In this document: in pieces, positions 44,436-53,002 of the stretch
How the letters are laid out: every line of letters starts with the position of its first letter
Numbering within the stretch: position 1 is the stretch's first letter
Source: Flavobacterium sp.
GTDB taxonomy: Bacteria > Bacteroidota > Bacteroidia > Flavobacteriales > Flavobacteriaceae
Direction of reading: 5' to 3'
Assembly: GCA_029946065.1 (NCBI GenBank)
Contig: JAQSDU010000019.1
Location: 248,001 to 312,000 of the forward strand
Length of the DNA: 64,000 nt
Notes under the pieces: model-generated
Database searches by the model: none
What the model was told of the DNA's origin: nothing
Seen by the model: only the letters and a program-made list of their open reading frames with translations
Position numbers and translations under genes: made by a program

Positions 44436-45233
44436 TTAATTTTTCAGCATGCAAACTGGTATTGGCTCCATTTTATGTTGATTGATACGGTTCAATCGCT
44501 TATAAATCTCAAAAACCGTTTGCTCACGTCCGGAAAACATATCGACTGTTTTGCCAGCTGCGTCTTCTTGCATCGCCCATTCCAACTCATCATAAGTAGC
44601 GCCAATTTGTTGCGCATCGGTACGATCATCGCCAAAAAGACCATCTGTTGGAGCTGCGGTCAAAATTGAATTTGGCACGTTCAAAAATCGGCCTAATTCA
44701 AAAACCTCAGATTTCATAAGATCGGCAATCGGACTCAAATCAACGCCGCCGTCGCCATATTTCGTATAAAAACCAATCCCAAAATCTTCCACTTTATTGC
44801 CGGTTCCTGCCACCAGCAAACCATAAATTCCTGCAAAATAATAAAGCGTCGTCATTCGCAAACGCGCTCTCGTATTTCCCTGTGCTAAATACAATTTCGT
44901 TTCGTCATCAGTCCTGGGAACAGCACTTTTAAACGATTCAAAAACCGGAGTGAGATCTGCCTCAGCGTTATCAACATTAGGAAACCGTGTTTTCAATTGC
45001 GCAATATGTTCACGCCCTCGACTCACATGACTTTCCGCTTGATGGATTGGCATTTCAACACACAAAACTTTTAAACCGGTCTGCGCACACAAAGTTGATG
45101 TGACTGCCGAATCAACTCCGCCCGAAATTCCAACAACAAAACCATTCACTTTTGCGTTATCAGCATACGCCTTTAGCCAACTTACGATTTGTTCATTCGC
45201 GCTCTCGGCCTGAAATATTTTCTTTTTTTGCAT
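44436..45233 (-). CDS. nadE: NH3-dependent NAD+ synthetase
   Basis: 265 residues from ATG 45231-45233 (MQKKKIFQAESANEQIV). Last step of NAD synthesis: deamido-NAD + ATP + NH3. P-loop VGISGGVDSAVTSTLCAQ, VAGTGNKVEDFGIGFYTKYGDGGVDLSPIADLMKSE pattern across 150-190, APTDGLFGDDRTDAQQIGATYDELE. No fused nitrilase glutaminase domain, so it uses ammonia. TACATTTG promoter on this strand. Confidence 0.94.
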   Translation of the reverse strand: MQKKKIFQAESANEQIVSWLKAYADNAKVNGFVVGISGGVDSAVTSTLCAQTGLKVLCVEMPIHQAESHVSRGREHIAQLKTRFPNVDNAEADLTPVFESFKSAVPRTDDETKLYLAQGNTRARLRMTTLYYFAGIYGLLVAGTGNKVEDFGIGFYTKYGDGGVDLSPIADLMKSEVFELGRFLNVPNSILTAAPTDGLFGDDRTDAQQIGATYDELEWAMQEDAAGKTVDMFSGREQTVFEIYKRLNRINQHKMEPIPVCMLKN

Positions 45234-45258
45234 AATATTGGGCTGTTTTTTAAAACGG

Positions 45259-45266
45259 CAAATGTA
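45259..45266 (-). promoter_or_regulatory. nadE -7 element, overlapping a gldB-side element
   Basis: TACATTTG on the minus strand, 25 bases before the nadE ATG. Its last two bases are shared with the plus-strand TATATTTG at 45265. Confidence 0.55.
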
Positions 45267-45272
45267 TATTTG
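45265..45272 (+). promoter_or_regulatory. -7 element towards gldB
   Basis: TATATTTG on the plus strand, with TTG 24 bases upstream. If used, the gldBC message has a leader of about 145 bases containing REP-like copy C. Confidence 0.45.
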
Positions 45273-45331
45273 CACCAGATTTCAATAGTTATAAATTTAA
45301 GTTTTTATTTCGTAAAATTATAAATTTTTGA

Positions 45332-45406
45332 AGCTAATCCGGCTATCCGCTAAATCTTTTCCTGCCTAAAGAATGCAGAAAAAGGATATCGCTACTATCC
45401 GGGCTA
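45332..45406. repeat. REP-like palindrome, copy C
   Basis: AGCTAATCCGGCTATCCG ... TCTTTTCCTGC ... GCAGAAAAAGGAT ... CTATCCGGGCTA; inner arms TTTTCCTGC/GCAGAAAAAGG and outer arms CCGGCTAT/CTATCCGGGCTA. Ends 16 bases before the gldB ATG. Confidence 0.7.
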
Positions 45407-45422
45407 AAACACACCTTTATCC

Positions 45423-46382
45423 ATGAGAAAAATTATTGCTGTTTTACTACTTATCGTTTTCATAAGTTCTTGCGACAAACGCTCTAAAGTCGAAAAAGAA
45501 ATCGACGAAATTCCCGTTGGAAAAATCGAAGTTGTCCGTTATGAAAAAGCTTTTTTCGAAACGCCAGTCGCCGATTTACCACAACTAAAAGTAAAATATC
45601 CAGAGTTTTTTCCGCCTGGATTTTCTGATTCCGTATACGTCGAAAAATTGCAAAACCCACTTTGGCGAGAACTTTACACAGAAGTCGAAAAAAAATACAA
45701 CAATTTCGAACCGCAAAAAAAGGAAATCGAGGAATTGTACCGTCACATCAAATACTATTATCCAAATGAACCTTTGCCAAAAGTCTATACGCTCATTAAC
45801 GACATGGATAATTATTCAAAAGCCTTGTATTCGGGCAATAATATCCTGATTTCACTCGAAATGTATTTGGGAAAGGATCATAAGTTCTATGATTATCCGG
45901 CTTACCTGAAACAAAATTTCACCGAAAAGCAAATGATGCCAGACATTGTTTCAGCGTTTGCAACCAATAGGATTCCACAACCAATGGACAAATCGTTGCT
46001 CGCTTTTATGATTACCGCCGGAAAAGAATTGTACATGAAAGATTTATTCCTTCCAGACTATTCCGACGCTGACAAAATAGGTTATACGCCCGATCAAATT
46101 GCCTTTTGCCAAGTAAATGAAGGTGAAATGTGGAGCAGGTTTGTTGAACAAAAATACCTTTTCAGTACAGATTCTAAACTCGAAAAACAATTCATAGATC
46201 CAGCGCCATTTTCTAAATTTTACTTAGAAATCGACAACGAAACGCCGGGTAGAATCGGCACTTGGGTAGGTTGGCAAATCGTGCGTTCTTATATGAAAAA
46301 TAACGACGTCACTTTGCAGAAAATGCTTTTGACGGATCCGGTAGCAATTTTCAATAACTCCAAATACAAACCAAAAAAATGA
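45423..46382 (+). CDS. gldB: Gliding motility lipoprotein GldB
   Basis: 319 residues. Lipobox ISSC after MRKIIAVLLLIVF; soluble body with KVEKEIDEIPVGKIEVVRYEKAFF, YPEFFPPGFSDSVY, DYPAYLKQNFTEKQMMPDIV, ETPGRIGTWVGWQIVRSYM. GldB is required for gliding motility and T9SS function in F. johnsoniae, and its presence ties this genome to that machinery. Overlaps gldC by 4 bases (ATGA). Confidence 0.95.
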   Translation: MRKIIAVLLLIVFISSCDKRSKVEKEIDEIPVGKIEVVRYEKAFFETPVADLPQLKVKYPEFFPPGFSDSVYVEKLQNPLWRELYTEVEKKYNNFEPQKKEIEELYRHIKYYYPNEPLPKVYTLINDMDNYSKALYSGNNILISLEMYLGKDHKFYDYPAYLKQNFTEKQMMPDIVSAFATNRIPQPMDKSLLAFMITAGKELYMKDLFLPDYSDADKIGYTPDQIAFCQVNEGEMWSRFVEQKYLFSTDSKLEKQFIDPAPFSKFYLEIDNETPGRIGTWVGWQIVRSYMKNNDVTLQKMLLTDPVAIFNNSKYKPKK

Positions 46383-46711
46383 GCAATATAACTTCCGAAA
46401 TTAAATTCCTAGTCGAACTCGACGAAAACCGTGTTCCCGAAAAACTAACTTGGACCGCACAAGACGGCGGTGTTGATGCAGAAGAAGCCAAGGCAATGAT
46501 GTTGTCGATTTGGGACAGCAAAGTGCAGGAAACACTTCGCATTGATCTGTGGACAAAAGATATGCCGGTTGATGAAATGAAATTATTTTTCCATCAGACA
46601 CTTGTCGCAATGACAGACACTTTCAGGCGCGCCACTGACGACGAGAAAATGGCAGATACCATGAAGGATTTTTGTGATTATTTTGCGGAAAAGTTGGAGT
46701 TAACCAAGTAA
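46379..46711 (+). CDS. gldC: Gliding motility protein GldC
   Basis: 110 residues, no signal peptide. Family marks: FLVELDENRVPEKLTWTAQDGG, AEEAKAMMLSIWDSK, RIDLWTKDMPVDEMKLFFHQ, FCDYFAEKLEL. In F. johnsoniae it supports GldB. Translationally coupled to gldB by the ATGA overlap. Convergent with the lipoprotein gene at 46720, 8 bases between the ends. Confidence 0.95.
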   Translation: MSNITSEIKFLVELDENRVPEKLTWTAQDGGVDAEEAKAMMLSIWDSKVQETLRIDLWTKDMPVDEMKLFFHQTLVAMTDTFRRATDDEKMADTMKDFCDYFAEKLELTK

Positions 46712-46719
46712 ATTCGGGA

Positions 46720-47304
46720 TTATTGAAGGATTGACTTTTTGCGAATGTCATTCAAAATTCTATTGTAAGAACCCATAAGCACTGTGTAAGTAGGTCGTGC
46801 AGTAAAACTTGCATCTTCATGGAGTTTACCAACAGCAGTTTGAGTATAAACAATCGTCCCTCGATTCAAGTCATAAACTTCCAACGTCACGACTGCAGCA
46901 TTCATTTGCTCTAAAAGATAAGTGTTTTCGGTATAATCGTAATTCGTCATATCATTCCTGCCGTTTTTGCATTTGATGTTGATGAAATAATCATAACCCG
47001 TACTTTTCTTCAAAAGATCAATTTGGTATTTATTTGGATTTAAGGGATTTTGTAACGGAATTAACAATGCTTTCTCTGTAGGAGCATATTTTACCCTTTC
47101 GTTTAGAAGAGCAGTAAAATCTTTTATGGCAAGTGCGGTTAATTTTGTTTTAACGTTTTTGTTAACTTCAATATCGCCAATTAACCATTTTCCGGTGGTA
47201 AAATTAAGACCATTGGATTTGTCCGAGTTGTATAAATGATAAGTAACGGAATTGCAGCCTGAACAAAGTACAGATAATATTCCCATGATTAGAATTTTGC
47301 GCAT
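46720..47304 (-). CDS. Hypothetical lipoprotein downstream of engB
   Basis: 194 residues from ATG 47302-47304. Lipobox CSGC after MRKILIMGILSVL; then NSVTYHLYNSDKSNGLNF, LTALAIKDFTALLNERV, GYDYFINIKCKNGRNDMTNYDY and VVTLEVYDLNRGTIVYTQTAVGKL. It resembles small Bacteroidota lipoproteins of unknown role. Starts 4 bases after the engB stop, so very likely cotranscribed. An upstream in-frame start (47346) lies inside engB and lacks the signal. Confidence 0.75.
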   Translation of the reverse strand: MRKILIMGILSVLCSGCNSVTYHLYNSDKSNGLNFTTGKWLIGDIEVNKNVKTKLTALAIKDFTALLNERVKYAPTEKALLIPLQNPLNPNKYQIDLLKKSTGYDYFINIKCKNGRNDMTNYDYTENTYLLEQMNAAVVTLEVYDLNRGTIVYTQTAVGKLHEDASFTARPTYTVLMGSYNRILNDIRKKSILQ

Positions 47305-47308
47305 GGTA

Positions 47309-47923
47309 TTAATTTCCGTTTTTAAAAATTTCTTCGTTAACACCATCTATATAAGAAAGCAAATCTTCCTTTCCAGTACTTTCCGTAGCCGAGGTAACAA
47401 AATAATCCGGCATCTCAGCCCAATTGTTCGCTAGCATCGACTTTCGATAAGCAGCAACATGTGAATCCACTTTAACTTTACTGATTTTATCTGCTTTTGT
47501 AAAAATAATACAAAATGGAATTTCGCTTTCGCCCATATACGACATGAATTCTATGTCGATATTCTGCGCTTCGTGTCGAATATCAATTAGAACAAAAGCA
47601 CAAACCAACTGCTCGCGTTTTTCAAAATAATCAGTGATAAACTGCTGGAAAACCGATTTTGTTTTTTTAGAAACTTTTGCATAGCCGTAACCAGGTAAGT
47701 CAACTAAAAACCAGTTGTTGTTAATCTTAAAGTGATTGATTAATTGCGTTTTTCCTGGTCTTCCCGAAGTTTTTGCCAGATTTTTATGGTTCGTCAGCAT
47801 ATTGATCAATGACGATTTTCCTACGTTGGAACGGCCAATAAAGGCATATTCCGGCAGCATTTCTTTCGGACATTTGTCAACTTCTGAGTTGCTGATGATA
47901 AATTCGGCAGTATTGATTTTCAT
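47309..47923 (-). CDS. engB: Ribosome biogenesis GTP-binding protein YsxC/EngB
   Basis: 204 residues. P-loop GTPase needed for 50S assembly. G1 FIGRSNVGKSSLINML, G3 DLPGYGYAKVSK, G4 FTKADKIS, G5 TSATESTG. An in-frame ATG nine codons upstream (47948-47950) is possible; both follow the -7 element at 47973, so it does not decide. I prefer 47923 because MKINTAEFIIS fits the family N-terminus. Confidence 0.94.
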   Translation of the reverse strand: MKINTAEFIISNSEVDKCPKEMLPEYAFIGRSNVGKSSLINMLTNHKNLAKTSGRPGKTQLINHFKINNNWFLVDLPGYGYAKVSKKTKSVFQQFITDYFEKREQLVCAFVLIDIRHEAQNIDIEFMSYMGESEIPFCIIFTKADKISKVKVDSHVAAYRKSMLANNWAEMPDYFVTSATESTGKEDLLSYIDGVNEEIFKNGN

Positions 47924-47972
47924 GGCTTTTGTAATTTTACTTTGTACCATTCGGCCTTTGGCCTCGGGTCGG

Positions 47973-47980
47973 CAAAGATA
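47973..47980 (-). promoter_or_regulatory. engB -7 element
   Basis: TATCTTTG on the minus strand, 22 bases before the outer ATG and 49 before the chosen one. Confidence 0.5.
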
Positions 47981-47983
47981 ATC

Positions 47984-48027
47984 AAAAAAAAGAACCGCTG
48001 TTTTAGGAAATATCCTGAAACAGCGGT
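47984..48027 (-). terminator. Terminator of the alpha/beta hydrolase gene
   Basis: Arms 47994-48007 and 48014-48027 (core ACCGCTGTTT/AAACAGCGGT) form a stem of about 14 bp; leftward readout continues into eight U (complement of the A-run at 47984-47991). The engB -7 element follows at once. Confidence 0.9.
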
Positions 48028-48052
48028 AATTCCACTCATGGAGGTTATGGGA

Positions 48053-48817
48053 CTAAAGGTGCTTCTCTTTCAGCCAAGAAAGCATCACTTCATTAAATTC
48101 GTCTGGATGCTCCATCATAGCAGCATGACCGCATTTGTCAATCCAGTAAAGCGAAGAATTTGGCAACAATTTATCAAATTCAACAGCAACATCTGGCGGT
48201 GTAACTTGGTCGTTTTTACCCCAAATAATACAAGTTGGCACGTGCATTTTTGGCAAATCTTTCGCCATGTTATGACGGATGGCACTTTTTGCAATCGTTA
48301 ATGTCTTAATCAATTTGATGCGGTCATTCGCCATGGCATACACCTCGTCAATAATTTCTTCAGTTGCTATTTTCGGGTCGTAAAATACATCTTCGGCTTT
48401 TTTCCGGATATAATCACGGTCACCACGTCTTGGATAACTGTCGCCCATAGCATTTTCGTATAGTCCTGAGCTTCCCGTGATGATTAAGCCGAGCATTTTC
48501 TCAGGATACATTTTCGTATGGTACAACGCAATATGTCCACCAAGGGAATTTCCGAGTAAAATTACACGGTCAAAACCTTTGTAGGTGATAAAGTCCTTTA
48601 CATATCTCGCAAAAGCTTTTACGTTTGTTTTCAAGATACTTTGGGTGTAAATAGGCAATTCTGGAATCACAACTTTATAGCCTTTCTCAGGGAAGAAATC
48701 GGCAACACCGTCAAAGTTGCTCAAACCACCCATTAGCCCGTGCAGGATGATGATTGGTGTGCCTTCACCGGCTTCATAATACTTGTATTTTCCTTCTTTT
48801 TTAACGTTTTTGTCCAT
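48053..48817 (-). CDS. Alpha/beta-fold hydrolase
   Basis: 254 residues. Oxyanion motif ILHGLMGGLSN, nucleophile elbow LLGNSLGGHIAL (S91), acid in IIWGKNDQVTPP, base His in DKCGHAAMMEHPDEF. No signal peptide. The MhpC-like family covers esterases and C-C hydrolases; substrate unknown. ATG 48815-48817 with TATATTTG 36 bases upstream; ends in its own terminator. Confidence 0.88.
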   Translation of the reverse strand: MDKNVKKEGKYKYYEAGEGTPIIILHGLMGGLSNFDGVADFFPEKGYKVVIPELPIYTQSILKTNVKAFARYVKDFITYKGFDRVILLGNSLGGHIALYHTKMYPEKMLGLIITGSSGLYENAMGDSYPRRGDRDYIRKKAEDVFYDPKIATEEIIDEVYAMANDRIKLIKTLTIAKSAIRHNMAKDLPKMHVPTCIIWGKNDQVTPPDVAVEFDKLLPNSSLYWIDKCGHAAMMEHPDEFNEVMLSWLKEKHL

Positions 48818-48834
48818 TGGTTAGGGCATTTCAA

Positions 48835-48861
48835 TCCCGAGCGGTCGGGAACACAAATATA
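48835..48861 (-). promoter_or_regulatory. Hydrolase promoter and leader hairpin
   Basis: TATATTTG at 48854-48861 (minus) precedes TCCCGA/TCGGGA arms (48835-48840, 48845-48850), so the hairpin would be at the very 5' end of the transcript. Confidence 0.5.
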
Positions 48862-48996
48862 GGGTTTTATCCCTAAAACGGCAGTTTTGGCGAATTTATT
48901 TTAACACATTTTCAGCGCTCTAAACATGCAAATTTGTGGGGCAAAAATATTTTAACAGCTATTTTCTGTAAATGCCTAGTTGTCAATAAATTCAAG

Positions 48997-49035
48997 ATCA
49001 GCAATCCTTTTTTAGAAAACCTAAAAGTTGCTGAT
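48997..49035. other. Hairpin in the hydrolase-mraZ gap
   Basis: ATCAGCAA (48997-49004) and TTGCTGAT (49028-49035), with CTTTT/AAAAG inside. The gap 48862-49180 is AT-rich and shows no gene; this hairpin is the only clear structure. Function unknown. Confidence 0.45.
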
Positions 49036-49183
49036 AATTCAAATTTTGCATTCAGAAGACACTTATTGATGCGGAATTTTTTATAAAATCTATTTCTTGT
49101 TAAATTATAGATAAAGAAATCGCTTTCGTGATTATTTTATCATGCAATTAAATGTTTGTCAAGTGGTAAAACTTATCAACAAA

Positions 49184-49208
49184 GTGGGGTAAATTGGTAA
49201 AATGTGGG
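49184..49208. promoter_or_regulatory. MraZ operator: three boxes at exact 10-bp spacing
   Basis: GTGGG (49184), TTGGT (49194), GTGGG (49204), each separated by 5 AT-rich bases. MraZ of other bacteria binds direct TGGGN repeats with 5-base spacers before its own operon; this fits. A fourth GTGGT at 49163 is one base out of register. The boxes cover the -33 region of the promoter, so binding should repress. Confidence 0.75.
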
Positions 49209-49227
49209 AAAACTTTCTTTACTTTTG
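49194..49227 (+). promoter_or_regulatory. dcw operon promoter
   Basis: TTG at 49194-49196 (inside the second MraZ box), 23-base spacer, TACTTTTG at 49220-49227. Start near 49233, about 20 bases before the TTG start codon. Confidence 0.65.
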
Positions 49228-49252
49228 CTTTAAATCACACAAAAATCTACCA

Positions 49253-49726
49253 TTGAACGCAATTATTGGAACATACGAATGCAAGACCGACGGTAAGTCG
49301 CGGTTGATGTTGCCTTCTCCATTGAAGAAGCAGCTCAACGATGCTTTGCAGGATGGATTTGTTCTAAAGCGTTCTGTTTTTGACACTTGTTTGGAACTCT
49401 GGCCGATGTCGGAGTGGAATCTGATGATGCTCAAAATCAACAAACTCAACCGTTTCAATAAGAAAAACAATGATTTCATCCGCAAGTTCATGGCGGGCGT
49501 AAAAATCATTGAAATCGACGATGCGGGGAGATTGCTCATTCCAAAAGATTTGATGGTTTTCGGGCAAATCGACAAAAATATCGTGTTGTCTTCCAAAGTA
49601 AATATTGTTGAAATCTGGGATAAAGATTTGTATGAAAAATCGATTTCGGGTGGTGACATCGATTTTGCCGATTTGGCGGAAGAAGTAATGGGCAATATAA
49701 ATGACGATGACAATGGAATATCATAA
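49253..49726 (+). CDS. mraZ: Transcriptional regulator MraZ, TTG start
   Basis: 157 residues. Two AbrB-like swapped-hairpin domains: IIGTYECKTDGKSRLMLPSPLKKQL and IIEIDDAGRLLIPKDLM (the DxxGR...P core occurs in each half). Binds its operator and autoregulates the division operon. The family N-terminus begins at TTG 49253; an in-frame ATG at 49202 lies inside the operator and upstream of the predicted start site, so it is rejected. Overlaps rsmH by 26 bases. Confidence 0.93.
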   Translation: MNAIIGTYECKTDGKSRLMLPSPLKKQLNDALQDGFVLKRSVFDTCLELWPMSEWNLMMLKINKLNRFNKKNNDFIRKFMAGVKIIEIDDAGRLLIPKDLMVFGQIDKNIVLSSKVNIVEIWDKDLYEKSISGGDIDFADLAEEVMGNINDDDNGIS

Positions 49727-50609
49727 TCCGGTTTTGCTGCACGCTTCCGTTGACGGGCTAAACATCAAGCCTGATGGCGTTTATGTGGATGTGACTTTTG
49801 GCGGTGGCGGACATTCTCGTGAAATTTTGCGCAGACTTGGTCCAAACGGAAAATTATTTGCTTTTGACCAAGATGAAGATGCACTGGCGAACGCAATTGA
49901 TGATGAAAGGTTTACATTGATCAACGAGAATTTCAGGTTTATCAAAAGATTTTTAAGGTTTTATGGTGCAAAAAGCGTTGATGGAATTTTAGCCGATTTG
50001 GGCGTTTCGTCGCACCAGTTTGATGTAGCGGAACGTGGATTTTCAACCCGTTTTGATGCCGAACTCGATATGAGAATGAGTCAGAAAAACGACCTGAATG
50101 CGTATCGTGTTGTAAATGAATATGATGAAGCAAATTTAAAACGTGTCTTTTTTGATTATGGCGAATTGAAAAATGCTCCGGCGATTGCAAGAGTAATTTT
50201 AGAAGCCAGAGCACAAGAAGCAATAAAAAATACAGAACAATTAAAATTCGTGCTAAGCCGATTTTTGCCTGCGCACAAAAGCCACAAAATTTTAGCCCAG
50301 ATGTATCAGGCTATCAGGATAGAAGTCAACCAGGAAATGGACGTATTGAAAGAATTCCTAGAGCAATCGCTTGAAATTTTAAACCCAAACGGAAGATTAA
50401 GCGTGATTTCGTACCATTCTCTCGAAGACAGATTGGTCAAAAGATATATTAAAAACGGCATGTTTGAGGGCGAGCCAGAACGCGATTTCTTCGGAAATTT
50501 TTCGGTTCCATTCAAAACCATTGGAAAATTAATCGTTCCCGACAACGCCGAAATCAAAATCAACAACCGCGCCCGTAGCGCCAAACTGAGAATCGCCGAA
50601 AAAATATAG
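49701..50609 (+). CDS. rsmH: 16S rRNA (cytosine(1402)-N4)-methyltransferase
   Basis: 302 residues. MEYHNPVLLHASVDGL, SAM loop YVDVTFGGGGHSREIL, LADLGVSSHQFDVAERGFS, FLPAHKSHKILAQMYQAIRIEVNQE, SYHSLEDRLVKRYI, RARSAKLRIAEK. Three in-frame ATGs (49701, 49707, 49713) are possible; the third gives MEYHNPVLL, the typical start, and the choice is not settled. Overlap with mraZ suggests coupling. Confidence 0.94.
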   Translation: MTMTMEYHNPVLLHASVDGLNIKPDGVYVDVTFGGGGHSREILRRLGPNGKLFAFDQDEDALANAIDDERFTLINENFRFIKRFLRFYGAKSVDGILADLGVSSHQFDVAERGFSTRFDAELDMRMSQKNDLNAYRVVNEYDEANLKRVFFDYGELKNAPAIARVILEARAQEAIKNTEQLKFVLSRFLPAHKSHKILAQMYQAIRIEVNQEMDVLKEFLEQSLEILNPNGRLSVISYHSLEDRLVKRYIKNGMFEGEPERDFFGNFSVPFKTIGKLIVPDNAEIKINNRARSAKLRIAEKI

Positions 50610-50645
50610 ATTTCTAAAAGCTTATAGCATATTGCTTAGAGCCTA

Positions 50646-51005
50646 ATGCTAAAAATAATGAAAAACGGTGTTTACAGCATATTAAAAGCAAGATTCCTAG
50701 TCAATGAAGACGCGGTAAAAAACTGGCGTTTCATTGTTTTCTTGGTTTTGCTGGCGATGATTATGATTGAAAACAGCAATCGTTATGACCAGAAATCATT
50801 CGAAATCATAACGCTTACGAACGAAGTGAAAGAATTGCGTTCGGAGTTCGTGGACCGTCGCTCAGAATTGATGAAACTCAGAATGGAATCGACCGTTGCA
50901 TCAAAAGTGGAAGACAAAGGCATATTACCGTCATCGGTACCGCCAGTTAAAATAAAAGTTAAAAAAGAAGAAGAAAAAGGATTTTTCAAAAAGATATGGC
51001 AGTAG
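50646..51005 (+). CDS. FtsL-like divisome protein
   Basis: 119 residues. Cytoplasmic N-terminus, one membrane helix about 29-41 (FIVFLVLLAMIMI), then a coiled coil (QKSFEIITLTNEVKELRSEF). Topology and place between rsmH and ftsI match FtsL, which bridges FtsB/FtsQ with the FtsWI synthase. Sequence itself is weakly conserved, so the call rests on context. Charged tail VKIKVKKEEEKGFFKKIWQ. Overlaps ftsI by 10 bases. Confidence 0.8.
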   Translation: MLKIMKNGVYSILKARFLVNEDAVKNWRFIVFLVLLAMIMIENSNRYDQKSFEIITLTNEVKELRSEFVDRRSELMKLRMESTVASKVEDKGILPSSVPPVKIKVKKEEEKGFFKKIWQ

Positions 51006-53002
51006 AAGAAAAAACAACCGCTTATAGGATTTATCTGGTCGCATTCGTGATCGTGATCATGGCGTGCGCTGTTGTCGTAAAGCTAACCAATATCCAATGG
51101 GTCGAAGGTGATTATTACAGAAAAATGGCGAAAGACAAAAGCGTAAAGAGCTTCGTAATTCCCGCCAACAAAGGCAATTTGTATTCCGCCGACGGGAGCT
51201 TGCTCGCTACTTCAATTCCAAATTATGATATAAGATTTGACGCTGTTGCGCCGAAAAGCAGTGACTTCAAAGACAATATTTCAGGTTTATGCGATTCACT
51301 TTCCATCATGTTTGAAAAGCCAAAAAGTTTTTTTCAATTGGAACTTACAAAAGCCAGGAACGATAAAAATCGCTATTTTCTTGTGGCAAGAGGTTTGAGT
51401 TATACAGAATATATTCGCATCAAATCTTTCCCGCTTTTCAACAAAGGCGCTTTTAAAGGTGGTGTTATTACAGAACAAAAAACCGTTCGAAAATACCCAA
51501 TCGGCAACATTGCAGGAAGAACAATCGGTTACGAGCGCATCGACGATAAAGGAAAGCCCGACGGAAAAGGGAAAGGCATCGAACAAGCATACAGCAAATA
51601 CCTGAACGGAAAAGACGGCAAAATCATGAAGCAGAAAATCGCAAAAGGGCAGTGGAAACCGTTACGCGATGAAAATGAAGTCGATCCGCAAGACGGCTAC
51701 GATGTAATTGCTACAATCGATGTTTATATCCAAGATATTGCGCACCACGCACTGTTGAAGCAACTCGAATATTACCAAGCTGATCACGGTTGCGTTGTCG
51801 TAATGGAAACCAAAACCGGTGCTATCAAAGCCATTTCTAACTTAGGAAGAGATTCTGAAGACGGTGCTTATTATGAAACCGTAAATTATGCAGTTACTGA
51901 AGCGCACGAACCGGGTTCAACGTTTAAACTTTTGGATTTGATCGCTTTATTAGACGATAAAAAAATCGATACGAGTGCCGTTTTTGACAGCCACGGTGGT
52001 CGTGTCATGTATCGTGGCTATGCTGTAAACGACTCTCATAAAGGTGGTTACGGAATCATTTCGTTGGCTAGAGGTTTCGAACAATCGTCTAATACCGTAA
52101 TGGTGCAGGCGGTTTATAACAATTACAAAAACGAACCTGAAAAATTCGTCAATCGCATCAACAGTTATGGTTTGAACAAGAAATTGGGATTGCCATTTGC
52201 TGGTGAAGGAAAACCTTATATTCCGCAACCGTCAGAGAAAACATGGTCGGCAATTTCACTGCCGTGGATGGCTTTCGGTTATGGTGTCGCGGTTACGCCT
52301 TTGCAAACACTTTCGCTTTACAACGCAATTGCCAACAATGGCGAAATGGTAAAACCTATGTTTGTTACCGAAGTGAAAGAATGGAATAAAACCATAAAAA
52401 AATTCGACAAACAAGTCATCAACCCGAAAATCTGTTCCGATGAAACGTTGCTTAAAGTAAAAGCAGTTTTGGCGAATGTAGTAAAACGCGGCACCGGAAA
52501 AAAACTGTATTCCAAGGATTTCTCTATGGCCGGAAAAACGGGAACTGCGCAGGTTGATTACAACAAAGGCGAAGGAAAATTATATTACGCATCTTCTTTC
52601 GTAGGTTATTTCCCTGCTGATAATCCGAAATATTCGTGCATCGTAATCATTCACAAACCAAATGTCGCACAAGGGTATTATGGCGCAGATGTTTCCGGTC
52701 CGGTTTTTAAAAGAATCGCACAGAAAATTTTCACCGATTCGCCGACAACCAACGAAATCAAAAACCTGAAAAAGAAAAATCAAATTCAGGAACGCAATTA
52801 TAACGCCTACGCAGAAATAGAAGGTAGCAAATCTATCACCATTCCGAACGTAAAAGGAATGGCAGGAATGGATGCCATCGCGTTACTCGAAAATTTAGGT
52901 GTGAAAGTAAAAGTAATCGGCCTCGGAAAAGTAAAAAAACAATCGCTTAATCCGGGCGAAAGACTCGATAGAACCAAAACCATAACACTCGAATTATCGT
53001 GA
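50996..53002 (+). CDS. ftsI: Septal peptidoglycan transpeptidase (PBP3/FtsI) with one PASTA domain
   Basis: 668 residues. Membrane helix about 12-30, dimerisation/pedestal domain about 45-230, transpeptidase domain with S308 in PGSTFKLLDL, SxN in QSSNTVMVQA, KTG in AGKTGTAQVDY, and one C-terminal PASTA domain (ITIPNVKGMAGMDAIALLEN, ending TITLELS). Cross-links septal peptidoglycan with FtsW. Stop overlaps the murE GTG start (GTGA). Confidence 0.95.
   Translation: MAVEEKTTAYRIYLVAFVIVIMACAVVVKLTNIQWVEGDYYRKMAKDKSVKSFVIPANKGNLYSADGSLLATSIPNYDIRFDAVAPKSSDFKDNISGLCDSLSIMFEKPKSFFQLELTKARNDKNRYFLVARGLSYTEYIRIKSFPLFNKGAFKGGVITEQKTVRKYPIGNIAGRTIGYERIDDKGKPDGKGKGIEQAYSKYLNGKDGKIMKQKIAKGQWKPLRDENEVDPQDGYDVIATIDVYIQDIAHHALLKQLEYYQADHGCVVVMETKTGAIKAISNLGRDSEDGAYYETVNYAVTEAHEPGSTFKLLDLIALLDDKKIDTSAVFDSHGGRVMYRGYAVNDSHKGGYGIISLARGFEQSSNTVMVQAVYNNYKNEPEKFVNRINSYGLNKKLGLPFAGEGKPYIPQPSEKTWSAISLPWMAFGYGVAVTPLQTLSLYNAIANNGEMVKPMFVTEVKEWNKTIKKFDKQVINPKICSDETLLKVKAVLANVVKRGTGKKLYSKDFSMAGKTGTAQVDYNKGEGKLYYASSFVGYFPADNPKYSCIVIIHKPNVAQGYYGADVSGPVFKRIAQKIFTDSPTTNEIKNLKKKNQIQERNYNAYAEIEGSKSITIPNVKGMAGMDAIALLENLGVKVKVIGLGKVKKQSLNPGERLDRTKTITLELS

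Noticed and set aside
49202..49252. ATG start for mraZ at 49202
   Set aside because: Lies in the MraZ boxes, upstream of the predicted transcription start, and adds residues foreign to the family.
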